A stretch of 64,000 bases of DNA, from the NCBI GenBank assembly GCA_030435675.1, contig CM059623.1, positions 12,122,092 to 12,186,091 of the forward strand, given 5' to 3'. The position numbers and the translations under genes are program-made. Positions 26,291-38,519 of the stretch are shown here, one piece after another; the stretch's first letter is position 1, and each line of letters starts with the position of its first letter. The notes below the pieces were generated by a model. The model saw only the letters and a list, made by a program, of their open reading frames with translations. It made no database searches and was not told the DNA's origin. The stretch comes from Steinernema hermaphroditum (Eukaryota > Nematoda > Chromadorea > Rhabditida > Steinernematidae).

Positions 26291-27744
26291 ATTTATCCGG
26301 CTTCTTATTTTGTATGCAAGTTTTACCCTTACGGATGTTCCTCCAACAACAAATAACGTTAATCTGATTCCGGAGTCTTCCCGAACATGTCTAAAGTCCT
26401 TGTTTTTTCAAGAAGATAAGCGAAATCGTATTTTTAAGCCCGAGTACGGTCATCGAGCATCCAATGGGCGAAAGGGTCGTAGACGTCAACAAAGAGCCGA
26501 TTATTGCTGAGATACTGTGGTGCTGTGTCTCTTTTCTGAGACTCTCAGGTGCTCAGTGACCACTGTTACTCATTATATTCGAATCAGCATTTTTATGTTA
26601 CGATAAAATTGGATTGTTACGGGAGTTTCCTCGCGTGCGTCAGCTGTTACAAGCGGATCTGCCATGGTGCAGGAAGTAAATAAATTCTGTTCCGCGTGCT
26701 AAGGCTCGAAAGGATACAACAAATGTGCTATTTTCAGCTCTGTTACTTAGCATAATCACGACAGGCATGTTCGTAAGTACCACTTACGATTAGACAGATA
26801 CGAACGAAATCTGTTCGTCTGCGTAACGTCGGGTGACTAACGATAGATTGGTTCAGAAATTTTTCTATGTTCACGTCGTCTGAACCTTGGAATCGCGTTC
26901 TGAAAATGACGGTTTAGTATTTTTGTATTGCGGACGTAATTCATGAACGCCCAGTTAGTCTTTTGAAGCAACAAAAATCGGTACTTTCCGAAAGTGTCAC
27001 AAAACCCAGATAGGACAGTCGAACGGAAAGTTGAGCAATTGGAAAATGCGATATGATGAGCATGTCGGAATCGTTTTTACGGCCTATGTAATGAGGAATG
27101 CAGGTTCTTAGCAAATCATTGTTGTTAAATCATGGATATAAGCTTATTTTTTCCGAAATCCTAGCTCACTGTGACGGTTCCTCTATGTATAGACTGTATT
27201 TTTGGACCTTTTATACACGTTGCATCCTTTGCTACACACCCCCGGTATATTAAACAAATAAAATTTTCACACATCGTTCTGTCGTTCGCGATCTACCATT
27301 TCATGAACGTTACCACTGCTTTCTTACAACCCGATCTGTTATCGCAATAAGCCAGATTTTAAGGAGAAGGCCATCAGAACTGCGACCAACTCGATCGTTT
27401 TTTTGGTCACTATGAGGGTTTAAAAAGGTATATGCGATAGGGATGGTAATCATCACGCTGAAGCTATTGCTGCTGGCCGTGGTTAGCCGATCTTCAGCTA
27501 CTATTTCATTGGAATTTTTGGTATCTTGGAAGAATGCTTTCCTAAGAAGAGATACGATGAGACTTGTCAAAACCACAATGGCCAAACACGACCAAAAACG
27601 ATGGTTTTTGGTCAGTATGAGTCTTCAAAATGAAAAGTTCTTTGGACATCTGCAACACTTTTCCTGTCTTTCCGCGGCGGTCACAATGGCCAAAAGCGCG
27701 TTACCACTGTGTTTTTACTTTTTTACTTTTATGATTTGACTTTG

Positions 27745-29040
27745 GATTGTTCCGAAAAGAATTAGATTCGAAACGATCTTCTTGAACTCCCAGTAACTTC
27801 TGTAATCTAAGATAATTTAACGCTTATTGATTGTTCATCGATTTCGAATTTTTGTCTAAAGAACAAAAACGTGAGTTTTATAATAGTGACAGCTCTTAAG
27901 CAGAACTTCTCGGCTTCTGTTAGCCTGATAGAATTTGGATTGTTCCGAAAAGAATTAGATTAGATTGGCACTGGCCAAAAATGCACTATTTTTGCCCCCC
28001 CGCCTCTAACTGTCTTGTTAATATTTCTTCCAAATATTTTTGGTTAGTTAACTACCATACCTTGAGTTACTCTAGCTTAACATTGACCTCAATTCATTTC
28101 AGAGCATCTTGCATGTCTCACACTTTCCTTTCGTCACCTCTTTTATGATTTTGTCTTGCCAAGAAACCAAGGGACATAAATGCACTATTTTTACCTAAAC
28201 TACCAGTGACTTTTGCGGATCTAAGATAATTTCAGTGGTCTTTCATTTGTGCCCCCAGCGATCGGTCGGGTCGTCCACTCGCTCTCTCTCTGAGGCTGTC
28301 TGAGCCGAATGAGTTAAGTGAGCGGTCGTTCTCGGCCGTCGCTGTTGGCGCAATGATCGCCCCGGCTCCCAGAAGGCCTGGAACACCAGGGAGCCGTAGT
28401 TCCACCGTCTCGCCAAGAAGCTCGTCATGACTGCCCGACTCTACCCGCGCCAGAGAAGCCGAAGAAGCGTTGCAACTCCGAAGTCCGCGCCGCCAGCCGA
28501 ACCGAAGATGCCCCTCCGTTCCGTTCGCTATTCTCCGCCGCCGCGCCTCTTCCGGAATCAACTCTTCACGACTTCGACGCCCGCGCATACTGATGGGAAC
28601 GCTGGATTCTCTTCGGATTCGTCTGCTCCACCGAAACCAGAAGAAAATCAGCGGCTACGGTGTGACTTTGTTCTTCTTTGTGCATTTATGAGACGTCCTG
28701 CACGGCGTAAGCCGTTGATTCGGGAAGATAAATCGTGTAAAAAAAAAAAGATAATTTCATGCCTATTGGATGCCCATAGATTTCGAATTTTTGTCTAAAC
28801 CAAATCAGTTTTATAGTGTTCGACAGCCCTTAAGAAGGACTTCCCTGCTCTAGTTAACCTGCTAGATTTTGAGCTTGCGATTGGCTCTTCACATCTTATT
28901 ACAAATATTTTTGTCCTGATAAATTTTCCGTAACATTCAACTCAACTCATTTGAGAGCATCTTACATGTCTTACCCTTCCCTTTCATCACCTCTTTTAAA
29001 GTTTAGTTTTGCCACTGACCATAAATGCACTATTTTTGCT
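27745..29040 (+). repeat. Tandem duplication, one copy split by a retroposon-like insertion
   Basis: 27800-28190 matches 28215-28234 plus 28748-29040. Shared text includes CTAAGATAATTT, GATTTCGAATTTTTGTCTAAA, AGTTTTATA, AAATATTTTTG, GAGCATCTT.CATGTCT, CACCTCTTTTA and AAATGCACTATTTTTG. The second copy is interrupted by 28235-28747; the first copy preserves the uninterrupted site at 27809-27819. Confidence 0.8.
28235..28747 (+). mobile_element. SINE/LINE-like retroposed element with poly(A) and 12-bp target duplication
   Basis: The insert is flanked by AAGATAATTTCA at 28223-28234 and 28748-28759. It ends in an A run (28739-28749), the hallmark of target-primed retroposition in + orientation. 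The left part is related to the GC-rich repeat at 9.8 kb, and the right part matches 8545-8720 (minus). ORFs of about 120 codons on both strands are R/P-rich and have no recognisable retroelement domain. No clear pol III boxes were found, so the class is uncertain. Confidence 0.7.
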
Positions 29041-29339
29041 ATTCTTGCTGTTCAAGAATCGGGACAGTCTGAATCAGATTCTCTCCCCTTTTAGGATTTA
29101 CAGATGTGATTTTTCCTCCAATCTTCCCACCACCAACAACTCTGCAGCTCCTTCAAAACCGTACACCCCCTTCAAATCTATAAATCTACTACACTCTGTT
29201 TTATTGCGTACTTTGTTTTATATTTTGAATCTGATAGGCGCTCGACTCCTCTTTCCCACAGCCACCCCCCTCTTCCCACTCAAAAGGTCACATAATAAGA
29301 TCTGAAGTGGCATGTCCGCGATAGAATCAATCAATAAAT

Positions 29340-29960
29340 CCGTGATAAGTGAGAGGAGCCGTATGCGCTTCTCACGTATCATCAGCATATCTCCACCCAT
29401 GCCGAGCAGCAGCGCTCCTCCACCCCAGTCCATCAATCTTCCATTCTGTGTTTAGACTGCTGTTCTACATATCTACTTTAACACACAGACGGGTCGTCGA
29501 CGACGACGATGACAGCGCTGCCGGCCTAGTTCTGGCGCCCAGCAAGGCAGGCGACGGGATGCTGCTGATGCTGATAGCAGCCAGCAGCCGGTGGGGGGAC
29601 CTTGTGATGCGCTCTGTGCGTGCTGTTGTAATAGCTAAGGCCAACAGCTTTAAACAAAATTTTATGTTCCAAGTCAGATGTGAATACACGGGCGACGAGA
29701 TGGGAACGTGGAGATGGGAACGAGGCGGTGTGACATATATCACACGCAGAATCGAAGTGTCGATATCGTTATTTCCTGGAAGGCGCTACTGAGCCTCGGC
29801 TGCAGCCAGTATTGAGCGTCCTGTTGCTGCTGGTGTTGGTTGGGTGGCGGTTTATGTGATTTTATGTAATGAGAGAGGGCGATGGGGATTTCGCGATGGG
29901 CAGAAGATAAGGCGATTGGAATCGATAGGGGCGTTTGGATGAGGGGTGGTGGTTTAAACC
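29340..29960. promoter_or_regulatory. GC-rich island, candidate regulatory element
   Basis: A 600-bp GC-rich block without the ATTTTTG motif. It has a GACGACGACGATGAC stretch near 29500, CTGCTGATGCTGATAGCAGC-like text, the inverted pair GTGACATATATCACAC near 29730, and AGATAAGG/CGATAGGGGCG GATA-type sites near 29905-29930. ORFs of 92-147 codons overlap on opposite strands and are not convincing. Confidence 0.3.
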
Positions 29961-31700
29961 AGAACTAATTGTTTGGAATGCGAGATCTTGTCTGTTTGTT
30001 TGTCGACGGAACGACCACTTCTAAGGGCCCTGTGGTTCTTATTCTGTTGAAACAGGGTATGTGTTTCGTGGACCGTCAACGAAGATACGGTAAATGGGCA
30101 GTGTTTAATGAAAAACCTGGAGTTCGATGTTACGTTTTAGATCTGTCCAACACTAAAATGCAGAACCCTGAGCATGTTTCATCGTTTGGGTGATACATAT
30201 ACAGCGTGTTTTGTTAAATTTTTGAACATATCAACGAGAAAATGGATGAAAAATAACACAGTTGAAAAATATCTCTTCTAGAAACACAGATTATGTACCC
30301 TTTTAGGTATGTAAATGTTGTGTAGTATGTAGATGTAAACGCAGACCAAAAGAACCTTCTTGACACCAACTGAACCAATTTTTGTCCTACTTGCTGTTGC
30401 CAACGTGGTACTAACTTTTGTGCTAACCAAGGATAAATGTTGGAAAAAAAGGTGAACAGTATTCTCCTGAATGATAAGCGATGTTCTCTTAAGATGCCCA
30501 GCAAGAAATGGGAAATTTTTTTCATATTATTTACTTCGATTTCTTTGATATTTTTGTTTAACCTTGACACGTCGGTTTCTTTATTTTTGTTCATCTTTTC
30601 CTGGTATGTTGTTACACTGACAATCATTCCCTAGTTGAGATCGCGATTCGATGCGTCCACTTTTCTAATAGCCAAGATGGCATAACGGTTTGCCTTTTTT
30701 TGCACTAGCTCTTGGGTTGTTTCCCTTGTAATCAAATGCAGTGAGAAGACTCCCGTCCTTTCAAATATGGTGATATAAACATTCAGCCTCTCCGGATTGT
30801 CGCAACGCCAGTTCCCATCAACTATTTTTTGTCCTTTGGTTTCGTTGGTGTGAGTATAGTTTGGCTATAATCTCGTGTTACATTCTTTTCTTCATCTGGG
30901 CCGGCTAGAAAGTTTTATTTTACAAGAAAAGCTTCTTACATCATAGACGAGAGTTTCGTGAATTTGAGATTTTTCTTTTCGGCTACTTCAGAATTAGAAA
31001 AACAGTGTCCTAATAACATCACCGGGGGTCAAATTTTTGCTTCTAGCCTGGTGAATTCACGAGGAGATTATGAATATTTGGCGTGGCCGGTTTTTAGCTG
31101 TTTTGAGCTATTGATGGTGATAATACAGAAAACGGTGATCGAATAGGCCCATCTTCTTGAGATTCGCTTATGTTATTATACATATCAATGCTGAGATACC
31201 AGATTAGGGACCGCCAAACCAAAAGAGTCCTCTAAGATCAGGAAGAATGCAATGCACGAATGGAAATTCATAGGATGGGATGACAGTTAACTGTTTTCCG
31301 CAGCACACTAATCCATTTCTCCCAGGACGTAAACATAAATAGAGGATACCTATAACAGACGGCATTAATTGCATTGCAGCTCTACAGATGCGTATAACCT
31401 TAGCTCTGTTGGAACCGTAGTTATTCAATGCGGTTGCCACCGACGAACGTTTTTACAGGAAATACATTCTGGTTTAGAAGTTATAATGCACATTTTTGTT
31501 TCTTCCTTGCTCTAATGGTTAGCTCGAATTTATAGTATGGACAATTGCATGAATATCAACACGTCGAATGAATACTCACGTTTTCAACTGTCATATTACA
31601 GACTTCCCGCATTTCAGCTTCCACATTTTTCTGGTTCTTCAATCTATGAACATTTAGAATATTCTGTCTTACAATCTTTGCTTGAAGAATTTAGAACATA

Positions 31701-31834
31701 CAGTGTGGTGCATAATGACAGACTCACCCCACGCGACGCTCTTTCAGACGGCGTAAGGCCCGTTTCAAAAGATTCACTATGTATTGTAGAACTAGCACTT
31801 AAGTGGGGTGAGTCTATCATTATGCACCACACTG
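31701..31834. mobile_element. Tc1-type MITE (134 bp)
   Basis: The element starts CAGTGTGGTGCATAATGACA and its other end is the complement of CAGTGTGGTGCATAATGATA. The inverted repeat extends about 32 bp with one mismatch, through AGACTCACCCCAC. TA flanks both sides (31699-31700, 31835-31836). CAGTG ends plus TA duplication identify a Tc1-like non-autonomous element; there is no coding capacity. Confidence 0.85.
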
Positions 31835-32439
31835 TATCTTCAGCAAACCCCTGATCCGATCCTACGGGTTCATTTTTGACCGCCTTTCTGAAAGGGTCGC
31901 GAGAGTCTAATGAGCCCAAATTTGCTTCCAGCGTCTAAGTGCATAGAAAACGGGCAAACGACGATTTGTGCTCGGTGCTTATCATGAAATTTCGATTAAT
32001 AGAGTTCAAAGGTCCATTTCTTGAAAGCCATTGTGTTTTCTTTTCGGGAGTTTTTCGGGAATTTTAGGGTCGTTGCGCAGTGCAGTAAAATAGGGGTTCA
32101 GGGGTTTTCCAGGGTGGATGATGAACTTTTCCCGCGATTAGACAACAATCTTCAAACCACGGTGTATTGTCTTTCCATGTAGACCCTTGCAAAATGTGGA
32201 GTGTTTTTCAATCTCGGCGGGCTCCACTTCTTTAAAGTTGTGCTTATTGATCAGCGTGTCGAATGAATGTTCACTTTCCCAACCATCAAATTACAGGCTG
32301 CTCGCATTTCACTTTCGCTCCCATCGCCTCGGCCCTTTTTTCACCACTTTGCTCTCCATAATCGCTAATCCCATTTCACTCAATTCCACATTTAAATCCA
32401 TGTTTCTAATCGAATTTACGACCCCAATTATTGTCGTTC

Positions 32440-32740
32440 TTCTCTCTGCGCGCTCACCTCCACATCCCGCACTCCGCCCGCACTCTCCGCCTGCACTCCA
32501 GCGCCAACAACGTCGAGCCTCGGTGATTAATGGGCTTGAATGGCCGCGCGCAAACGTGATTTTATTACCTTTGTATATGTGCCGTATTGAATCAAAGCAA
32601 AAGATGCAGGCGCTGTGGAAGGGCAGCGGCGAAGAACGACCAATAAAATGGGAGGGGTCGCGCTTATAAAGGCGATATTATCGCTGCAGAAAAAGGCGCG
32701 CGCCCTTCTTGACCATGGTCGGGTTTCGAATTTGGAGGGA
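32440..32740 (+). promoter_or_regulatory. GC-rich island with TATA box
   Basis: CCGCACTCCGCCCGCACTCT-type text leads into GATTAATGG, a TTTTATTAC homeodomain-like site, GGGAGGGGTCGCGC and TATAAA at 32665-32670, followed by GGCGATATTATCGC (an inverted repeat) and GGCGCGCGCC. A + strand promoter is plausible. No ORF downstream is recognisable, so any product may be noncoding. Confidence 0.35.
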
Positions 32741-33227
32741 GTTGATCAGGGTACACGGAGTTAATTGTGGACAGTTCCTCAGTTCCTGGGCACGATTACT
32801 GTACTGACACTTACTTTTACAATAGGTTGATACAGCAGTATTTTTGATTGTCCGCTCTTTGTCTGTCCAACATTCTATTCGCTTTACATTTAACCACAGA
32901 CTTGCTGTGTAATTATTGCATCTACACTGTATAAGCTGACGTTCATGGATCTGCGTTGAACTGCCATTGAATGCCATTGCCCAAAATTGAGTGAATTGCC
33001 ATTTTTCAGATTTTCATTTTTGAATTCAATGCCGCCGGCTTTCATAACGTTTATTGATACTATTTTTGGAGTATTCTCGACAGCAATGTACCACTGTCAA
33101 ATTCGCTTTTGCAGCCCACGGTCTTTTTTTTTCATTTTTGGGTTTTAGTTGCATTCCAGTCCTGAGAAGTTTGATTTGTGCAATACTGTGTACGTCCAAA
33201 GTGGCTACAATTTTGTCGCCTCCCTAA

Positions 33228-33343
33228 CAGGGCTGTGCAAGTCTCGAGTCTCGAGTCTCGAGTCTCGGTCTCGAGTCTCGTCTCGAGATTTTTATTTTGG
33301 TCTCGAGTCTCGAGGTTGAAAAGTCTCGTCTCGTACAGCCCTG
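33228..33343. mobile_element. hAT-type MITE (116 bp) with perfect 8-bp target duplication
   Basis: The element starts CAGGGCTGTG and ends with TACAGCCCTG, flanked by CTCCCTAA at 33220-33227 and 33344-33351. The interior is nearly pure GTCTCGAGTCTCGA repeats in both orientations. Its ends match those of the 1056-bp element at 60735-61790, which is probably the longer member of the same family. Confidence 0.9.
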
Positions 33344-33693
33344 CTCCCTAAGCTTTGTAGGTTTATGCATGAACACATAACTCATAACAACTTACATAAC
33401 TCTCCTTCATTCGATATTCATTCGGCTTTCCGTTTCTACAATGGATCTATCCTTTATTGATTGTAATTTTTGTGAAATTATTCACGCAAATATGATCATT
33501 TGATGCATTATAATTAAGTAGCTTTTAAACTCTAGCATTTTGGATCATAATCCCAAGCAGCACAGGCTGTTCCTTTTATATTCCGCGCTTGTTTAGTGGT
33601 ATGACAATTGGTGAAAATTGCCAACCCCTCTAACCTTGATAACTGAGGAATGGGGTTCGTATGCGCAGCATAGCGTTCGTTCTTGTATTATAT

Positions 33694-33835
33694 CCAGAGA
33701 TGGAGCGCGATATCCGAACTCGAACCCGATAGTCGAAATATTTTTGGGACCGAAACCCGTAAATCGTAAATCGAGGCCCCATGCACAAATGTACTTACAA
33801 CCCGACCCGGAAACCTGAACCTGAACCGTCTCTGT
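33694..33835. mobile_element. Degenerate hAT-type MITE relic
   Basis: CAGAGATGGAGCG near 33694 and ..CCGTCTCTG near 33831 are imperfect inverted ends like those of the 10463 element. The interior has CGAACTCGAACCCGATA and CCCGACCCGGAAACCTGAAC, a similar sequence style. No target duplication is left, and an ATTTTTG lies within it. Confidence 0.4.
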
Positions 33836-34929
33836 TTGCGTTCGAAGTTTATGACCATATTCCATAGCAGAGCTACACAGTTACAGGGAAGAGGATCCTT
33901 GGGATCACATCTAAGGAGTCACTGCATATCTTATATCACTGTTATTTTCTTTAAATCTCCATTTAACATTTGTACAGTGAAATTGCTATAAGACTGAAAT
34001 TATGGACATGATGAAAGTAATGCATACCTTTATCCTTTAGAATCAATCTCTCTTTTGGACTACAACACTCAAAAATCAGGATTTAGTTCTTTATTTCAAT
34101 TCAGACAGAAGGCGTAAAATGTTTGTTTTCTTATTAGCTGCCCATGATCTGGAATCCTTTATCAGCAAATCAGTTGTCTCGAGTCGTCACACAGATTTCC
34201 TGAACCGATTTTTGCGCTGGCTAGCATATAATATCGCTGTTTCATCTTATGAGTATACGCTACTCAACTGATACTTATTCTACGTGCACATAGTTTTCAA
34301 AGATTCTTGTGGACTTAATGTACGTTTCTTTTCAGATTTTGCATCCCCTTCTATGGCGCTATTGCGACTCGATCGAATCTGAACCCACATCTTCGACCAA
34401 TTCGATAATACAGGTGGCTCTTTCCAAAATGTGGTTGTCACTATGTTTCATAGGATTACATCTCTCTGGATTTTTGCTCGTTTTTACTTTTGCTGAATTC
34501 CAAGACGATTGCTGATTCACCTCCAGATATGTTTCACCAACAATAAACATGTGAAACTACAGTAAAACAAAGCAAAATAGAGATAAAAGCCGCCGCAACA
34601 CTTTCTGTTTTGCTCGCATTGTATGTTTTGGTGACTCAATTTCATTCGGGTCCATCCGCATGACTGCACTTCGACGCATCGCCTGTTACTATGAGAGAAG
34701 ACTGACTATAACAAGGAACTCTTAATGACAGCGCTAGTAGACGCGATATCTGACCTTCTCATCACGACCAGCCCATTTAATGTTTATAGTTCAATGCCCT
34801 ACTGCAACAGCTGTCACATCTATCACTATTTCGATGTGAGCCGATCTTTCTCAACGAGTACGACAGCATCTGGTTAGTTGTGTCTGCTCGAATGTTCCTC
34901 AAGATAGGCTCTTTTTCATTGTTTTCCCA

Positions 34930-36185
34930 CTTGATTCGTGAGCGGTTTTCTTCTTCTCTTTTCTTCTTCTTGAAAGAATATTCTATGTGCTCGATATGCA
35001 TTGATCCACTGATCTAGAAAAAAAGACGATTTTTGCAGACGAATGGAAAATCTTGTTTCCTTTTCCTTCCTTCGCGTCTCGAGCAGTAGATCACATATTG
35101 AAACCCTCATTCTGTCTAATATAGAATTGCACGATGTCATTGTTTAAACACATATGCCACCAGTGGCGAGTCAACTGAAACGTTCATTTTTGAGGATCCT
35201 TTTGTATGACTGATTTATATATTTCTATAGAATGTGTCTGGATGTAATTGTTGATGAAACGATGCGCCACTGACGTCATTTTGACATAATCGTCAAGATC
35301 GTTTCTATTTAAGTCTCAATTAGTAGACACTTGGTATCGGCATCCAACACACACAGTCACACAGAATAGAGCACGAAAATAACATTAAAAAACGATCGTC
35401 TCCTCCGGGTGCATCTATCATTCTGCACCGGTCGATTTGGACACCACTACAATCTGAGGCCCTATCTAGACAGATAAGTCCAGTTTAAGCGCGGTAGTTT
35501 TCGTGATCTTATGTATTTGGTACCACGCTTTCACACTGACGCCGGGTCCATCACCTGATTCGTGAGCGGTTTTCTTCTTCTCTTTTCTTGTCTGAAGGAA
35601 TATTCCTTAGTGATATATGTACAAAAAGACGATTTTTGCTCTTTGCTTTTCTAGATTTCCACAAATCAACTGTTCCTTTACCAATTCCGTCTTCGATTTT
35701 TAAAGAGAAGATCGCCAAATCTATTAAAACTTTTATTATATCTTGCTATCGTAGTTTACTTTGCACCATATCGTTACCTGTTGGATTGCCCTAAAGGCCA
35801 GATAAACAGAGATATCAGATGTGGTTTAAGCGCTGAAACGTTCATTTTTGACATCCTTTTGTGCTTTGTATCATTGCGTAGGATGTATCTGGACGTAATT
35901 TTTGACGAACCGATATACCACTTCTGCTATTTTGACATAATCGGCAATATTAGTGTACATAGAATCGTTTCTATTCAAATCTAACCAGATTGGTATCGGT
36001 TTCGAACACATAGAGTCACACAGAATAGAGCACGAAAATAACAGGAAAAACGACCGTGTCCTCTGGGCGAGCCTATCATTCCGCACCGGTTTAGATACCG
36101 CTACAATCTGAGGCCCTATCTAGATAAGTCCAGTTTAAGCGCGGTAGTTTTCGTGATCCTATGTCTTTTGGTCCGCACTTTCACG
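34930..36185 (+). repeat. Tandem duplication of about 0.63 kb
   Basis: Unit 1 (about 34935-35545) and unit 2 (about 35560-36185) share TTCGTGAGCGGTTTTCTTCT, AAAAGACGATTTTTGC, GAAACGTTCATTTTTGA, CACAGAATAGAGCACGAAAA, CTACAATCTGAGGCCCTATC and AGTTTAAGCGCGGTAGTTTT. Identity is high in blocks. ATTTTTG is retained at 35029/35632 and 35186/35844. Unit 2 has a third at 35898 where unit 1 reads ATTGTTG (35247). Confidence 0.85.
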
Positions 36186-37279
36186 TAATGATATGATCAG
36201 CTTTTCTCAAAATTGGTTCTCTTCGGAGAAACTACGTTTTCTAGGGGGCTGCAGTACTAGAACCTGCCTTCTCCAAACTGTCTGTGTGACTCATTGCGAA
36301 CGTGTCCGATTTGTAATGTAATGGGGGTCGATCAGGCGTCGGCCCTGTCGGTAGACGGCTGGTGTCTGAAACCGATCGCTCTTCGGCAATCATTCCAATC
36401 GCTTCTCGAATGATCAAGAGCAACCACACACAGAGCAACATACCAGTAGATTCTCCGTTTATGTATAAGGGAATTCTTTCCAGTCGATGTGATATGTAAG
36501 ATATCGAAAGTGTTCTTGATAGATTTTCCTTGTTCCTTATTTCTTTCAGTGGCCGACGTGACGATACATTCGTATATTAATGAGAGTAACTTGTTGGTGT
36601 TTATGCGTTCGGCAACCTACTCCAGCAGCTGTCACGTATATCATCTGGCGGAGAGTTGATCTTCTCGACAATTATTACAACATAGTCAGTTTAGTTGCGA
36701 GAACTTCTATCGCTCTCGGAAATTACACCACTATACGCTACTTATCGCATATGTTCGTCTTAAACGTTAAATGTTGATCTGTCGCTACAAATAGCTTATG
36801 GTTGTTTCGTGAATGGGAGAATAGCGCTTTCGTGATCCGAGCACGCACTCTGGCTTACGAGTTTTGATTGAATTTCAAGAATTTTTGGTGGACAAGGAAC
36901 TGGTGGCTAAACCATATTTATTGTTTATGGTTAAGACTCTTTTTTGTTTATTCTTTATTTGTGTGCTCGTATGCAATCAGTTTTTTCGTTGATGGGTACT
37001 CACAGCAAATGAACAGTCTATTTTTGTTTGCGGTTCACTAGTGTAATCCGTGGTTTGGTGACAATAATCAAGATTAATTGACCAATTCTGAACTATCTAG
37101 AAAAGTGTGCGCAGACAGTTCTATGTATACTGCATGTTCTGAGGGATCACACGCAGCAAAAGAGAAGGGAGAAATGAGGGAGAATTTTTGAAAGGCCTGT
37201 TTATATGCACTGTTTACTGCATTGCACTTACTGCAATTCTTGGTTTCCGCGATTCCAGATCAATCACGAGTACTTTCAT

Positions 37280-38025
37280 AGTATGGCATCAGTATAGAGC
37301 CGATTCTAATACATTTAGATACCGCACAGATAGTCCATGCTTGTTTCAGCGACTCATCGAATATTACGTTCTTAAATAAACAGGTTTACATAGTTCACAC
37401 GTTTCGTCTGGCTGAATTGGAAGTGTGGTTTCGTTGACTTTTCTGATGAATGGAGCTGCGCTTCATGGGATAATTTGAAGCATTATTGTTCCGTATTTCC
37501 TAAGACAATTCTCTTGTGAGACTAGAAGGATTGTATGCCTTCAATTTGGGTCCAGCTGAATTGGAACGCTATAATGGAACGATGTTCACGTTTAGACTAC
37601 GATTACAAAAACTGCTAATCTGGAACAATCCTCACGCAATCATTTCCCATATTACTCCATAAAGTGATGTTATTTTTGGAAATATGCCATGAAATATATG
37701 GTTACCCATCGGACTGATGACCACCTTAGTTGTCACCGTACTAAACTGCTTTCATATTGCATTACTGTACACCCGATTCTTATACGTTTGGATACCGAAA
37801 TCCATACAGATAGTCCATACTTGTTTCAGGTTTCACTCACTGAATATTACGTTCTTAAATAAACAGGCTGTGTGTATGGTTCCGTTCTGTTGAATTTTTG
37901 ATAAATCCGGTCCGGTCTTTATCAGGTAATCTTAATCATCCTTGGGTTCATTTGGAATTTCCTTGGATGATTCTGGAACGGTAACTTTCCATATTAATCC
38001 ATATAATTATGTTATTTTTGACCTC
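37280..38025 (+). repeat. Diverged tandem duplication
   Basis: 37300-37390 and 37770-37865 share GGATACCG/AGATACCG, ACAGATAGTCCAT.CTTGTTT, and GAATATTACGTTCTTAAATAAACAGG. The following 37640-37675 and 37985-38020 share CCATATTA.TCCATA and GTTATTTTTG. ATTTTTG at 37894 is present only in the right copy. Confidence 0.7.
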
Positions 38026-38519
38026 TTCTGCAAAAGATAATCCTTCAGATCCATCGCACTTACCTCTCGTTCATTGTCCATTCTTGTCTTCAGGCAACCT
38101 TAACTTATCTTATTTTTGTACGTTTTCTTTAAAAACTAGGAAGTAGAAATTGCACCCCGAACATTTCTCTAGCGGTCACTTCCCACATCAACGCGGAGAC
38201 ATTCAAAGGTCACAGCTTGAAAGGTCACTCACAATGAATAGATCAAATGTAACGCGCCGACTGAGCATGAATGGTGTCAAAAGCATTAGTGATTTCAGAT
38301 CATCGATCCGTGTTCCAACGCTCCATTGTTTACTGGTCCCTTAAAGGTCACTCTACTCGAACTAGTACTAAGTGACAAGTTTTATCGCGTGACAGATCAA
38401 CACTTCCATCCTGTCTCCCCCACAGCGACGCCCTTTTGTAGCAAGTAATAATAGGTAAATACTAATTCCATACGATCAGCACATAACCCAAATAGACATT
38501 TCCGTCTTTCCGGACAGGC

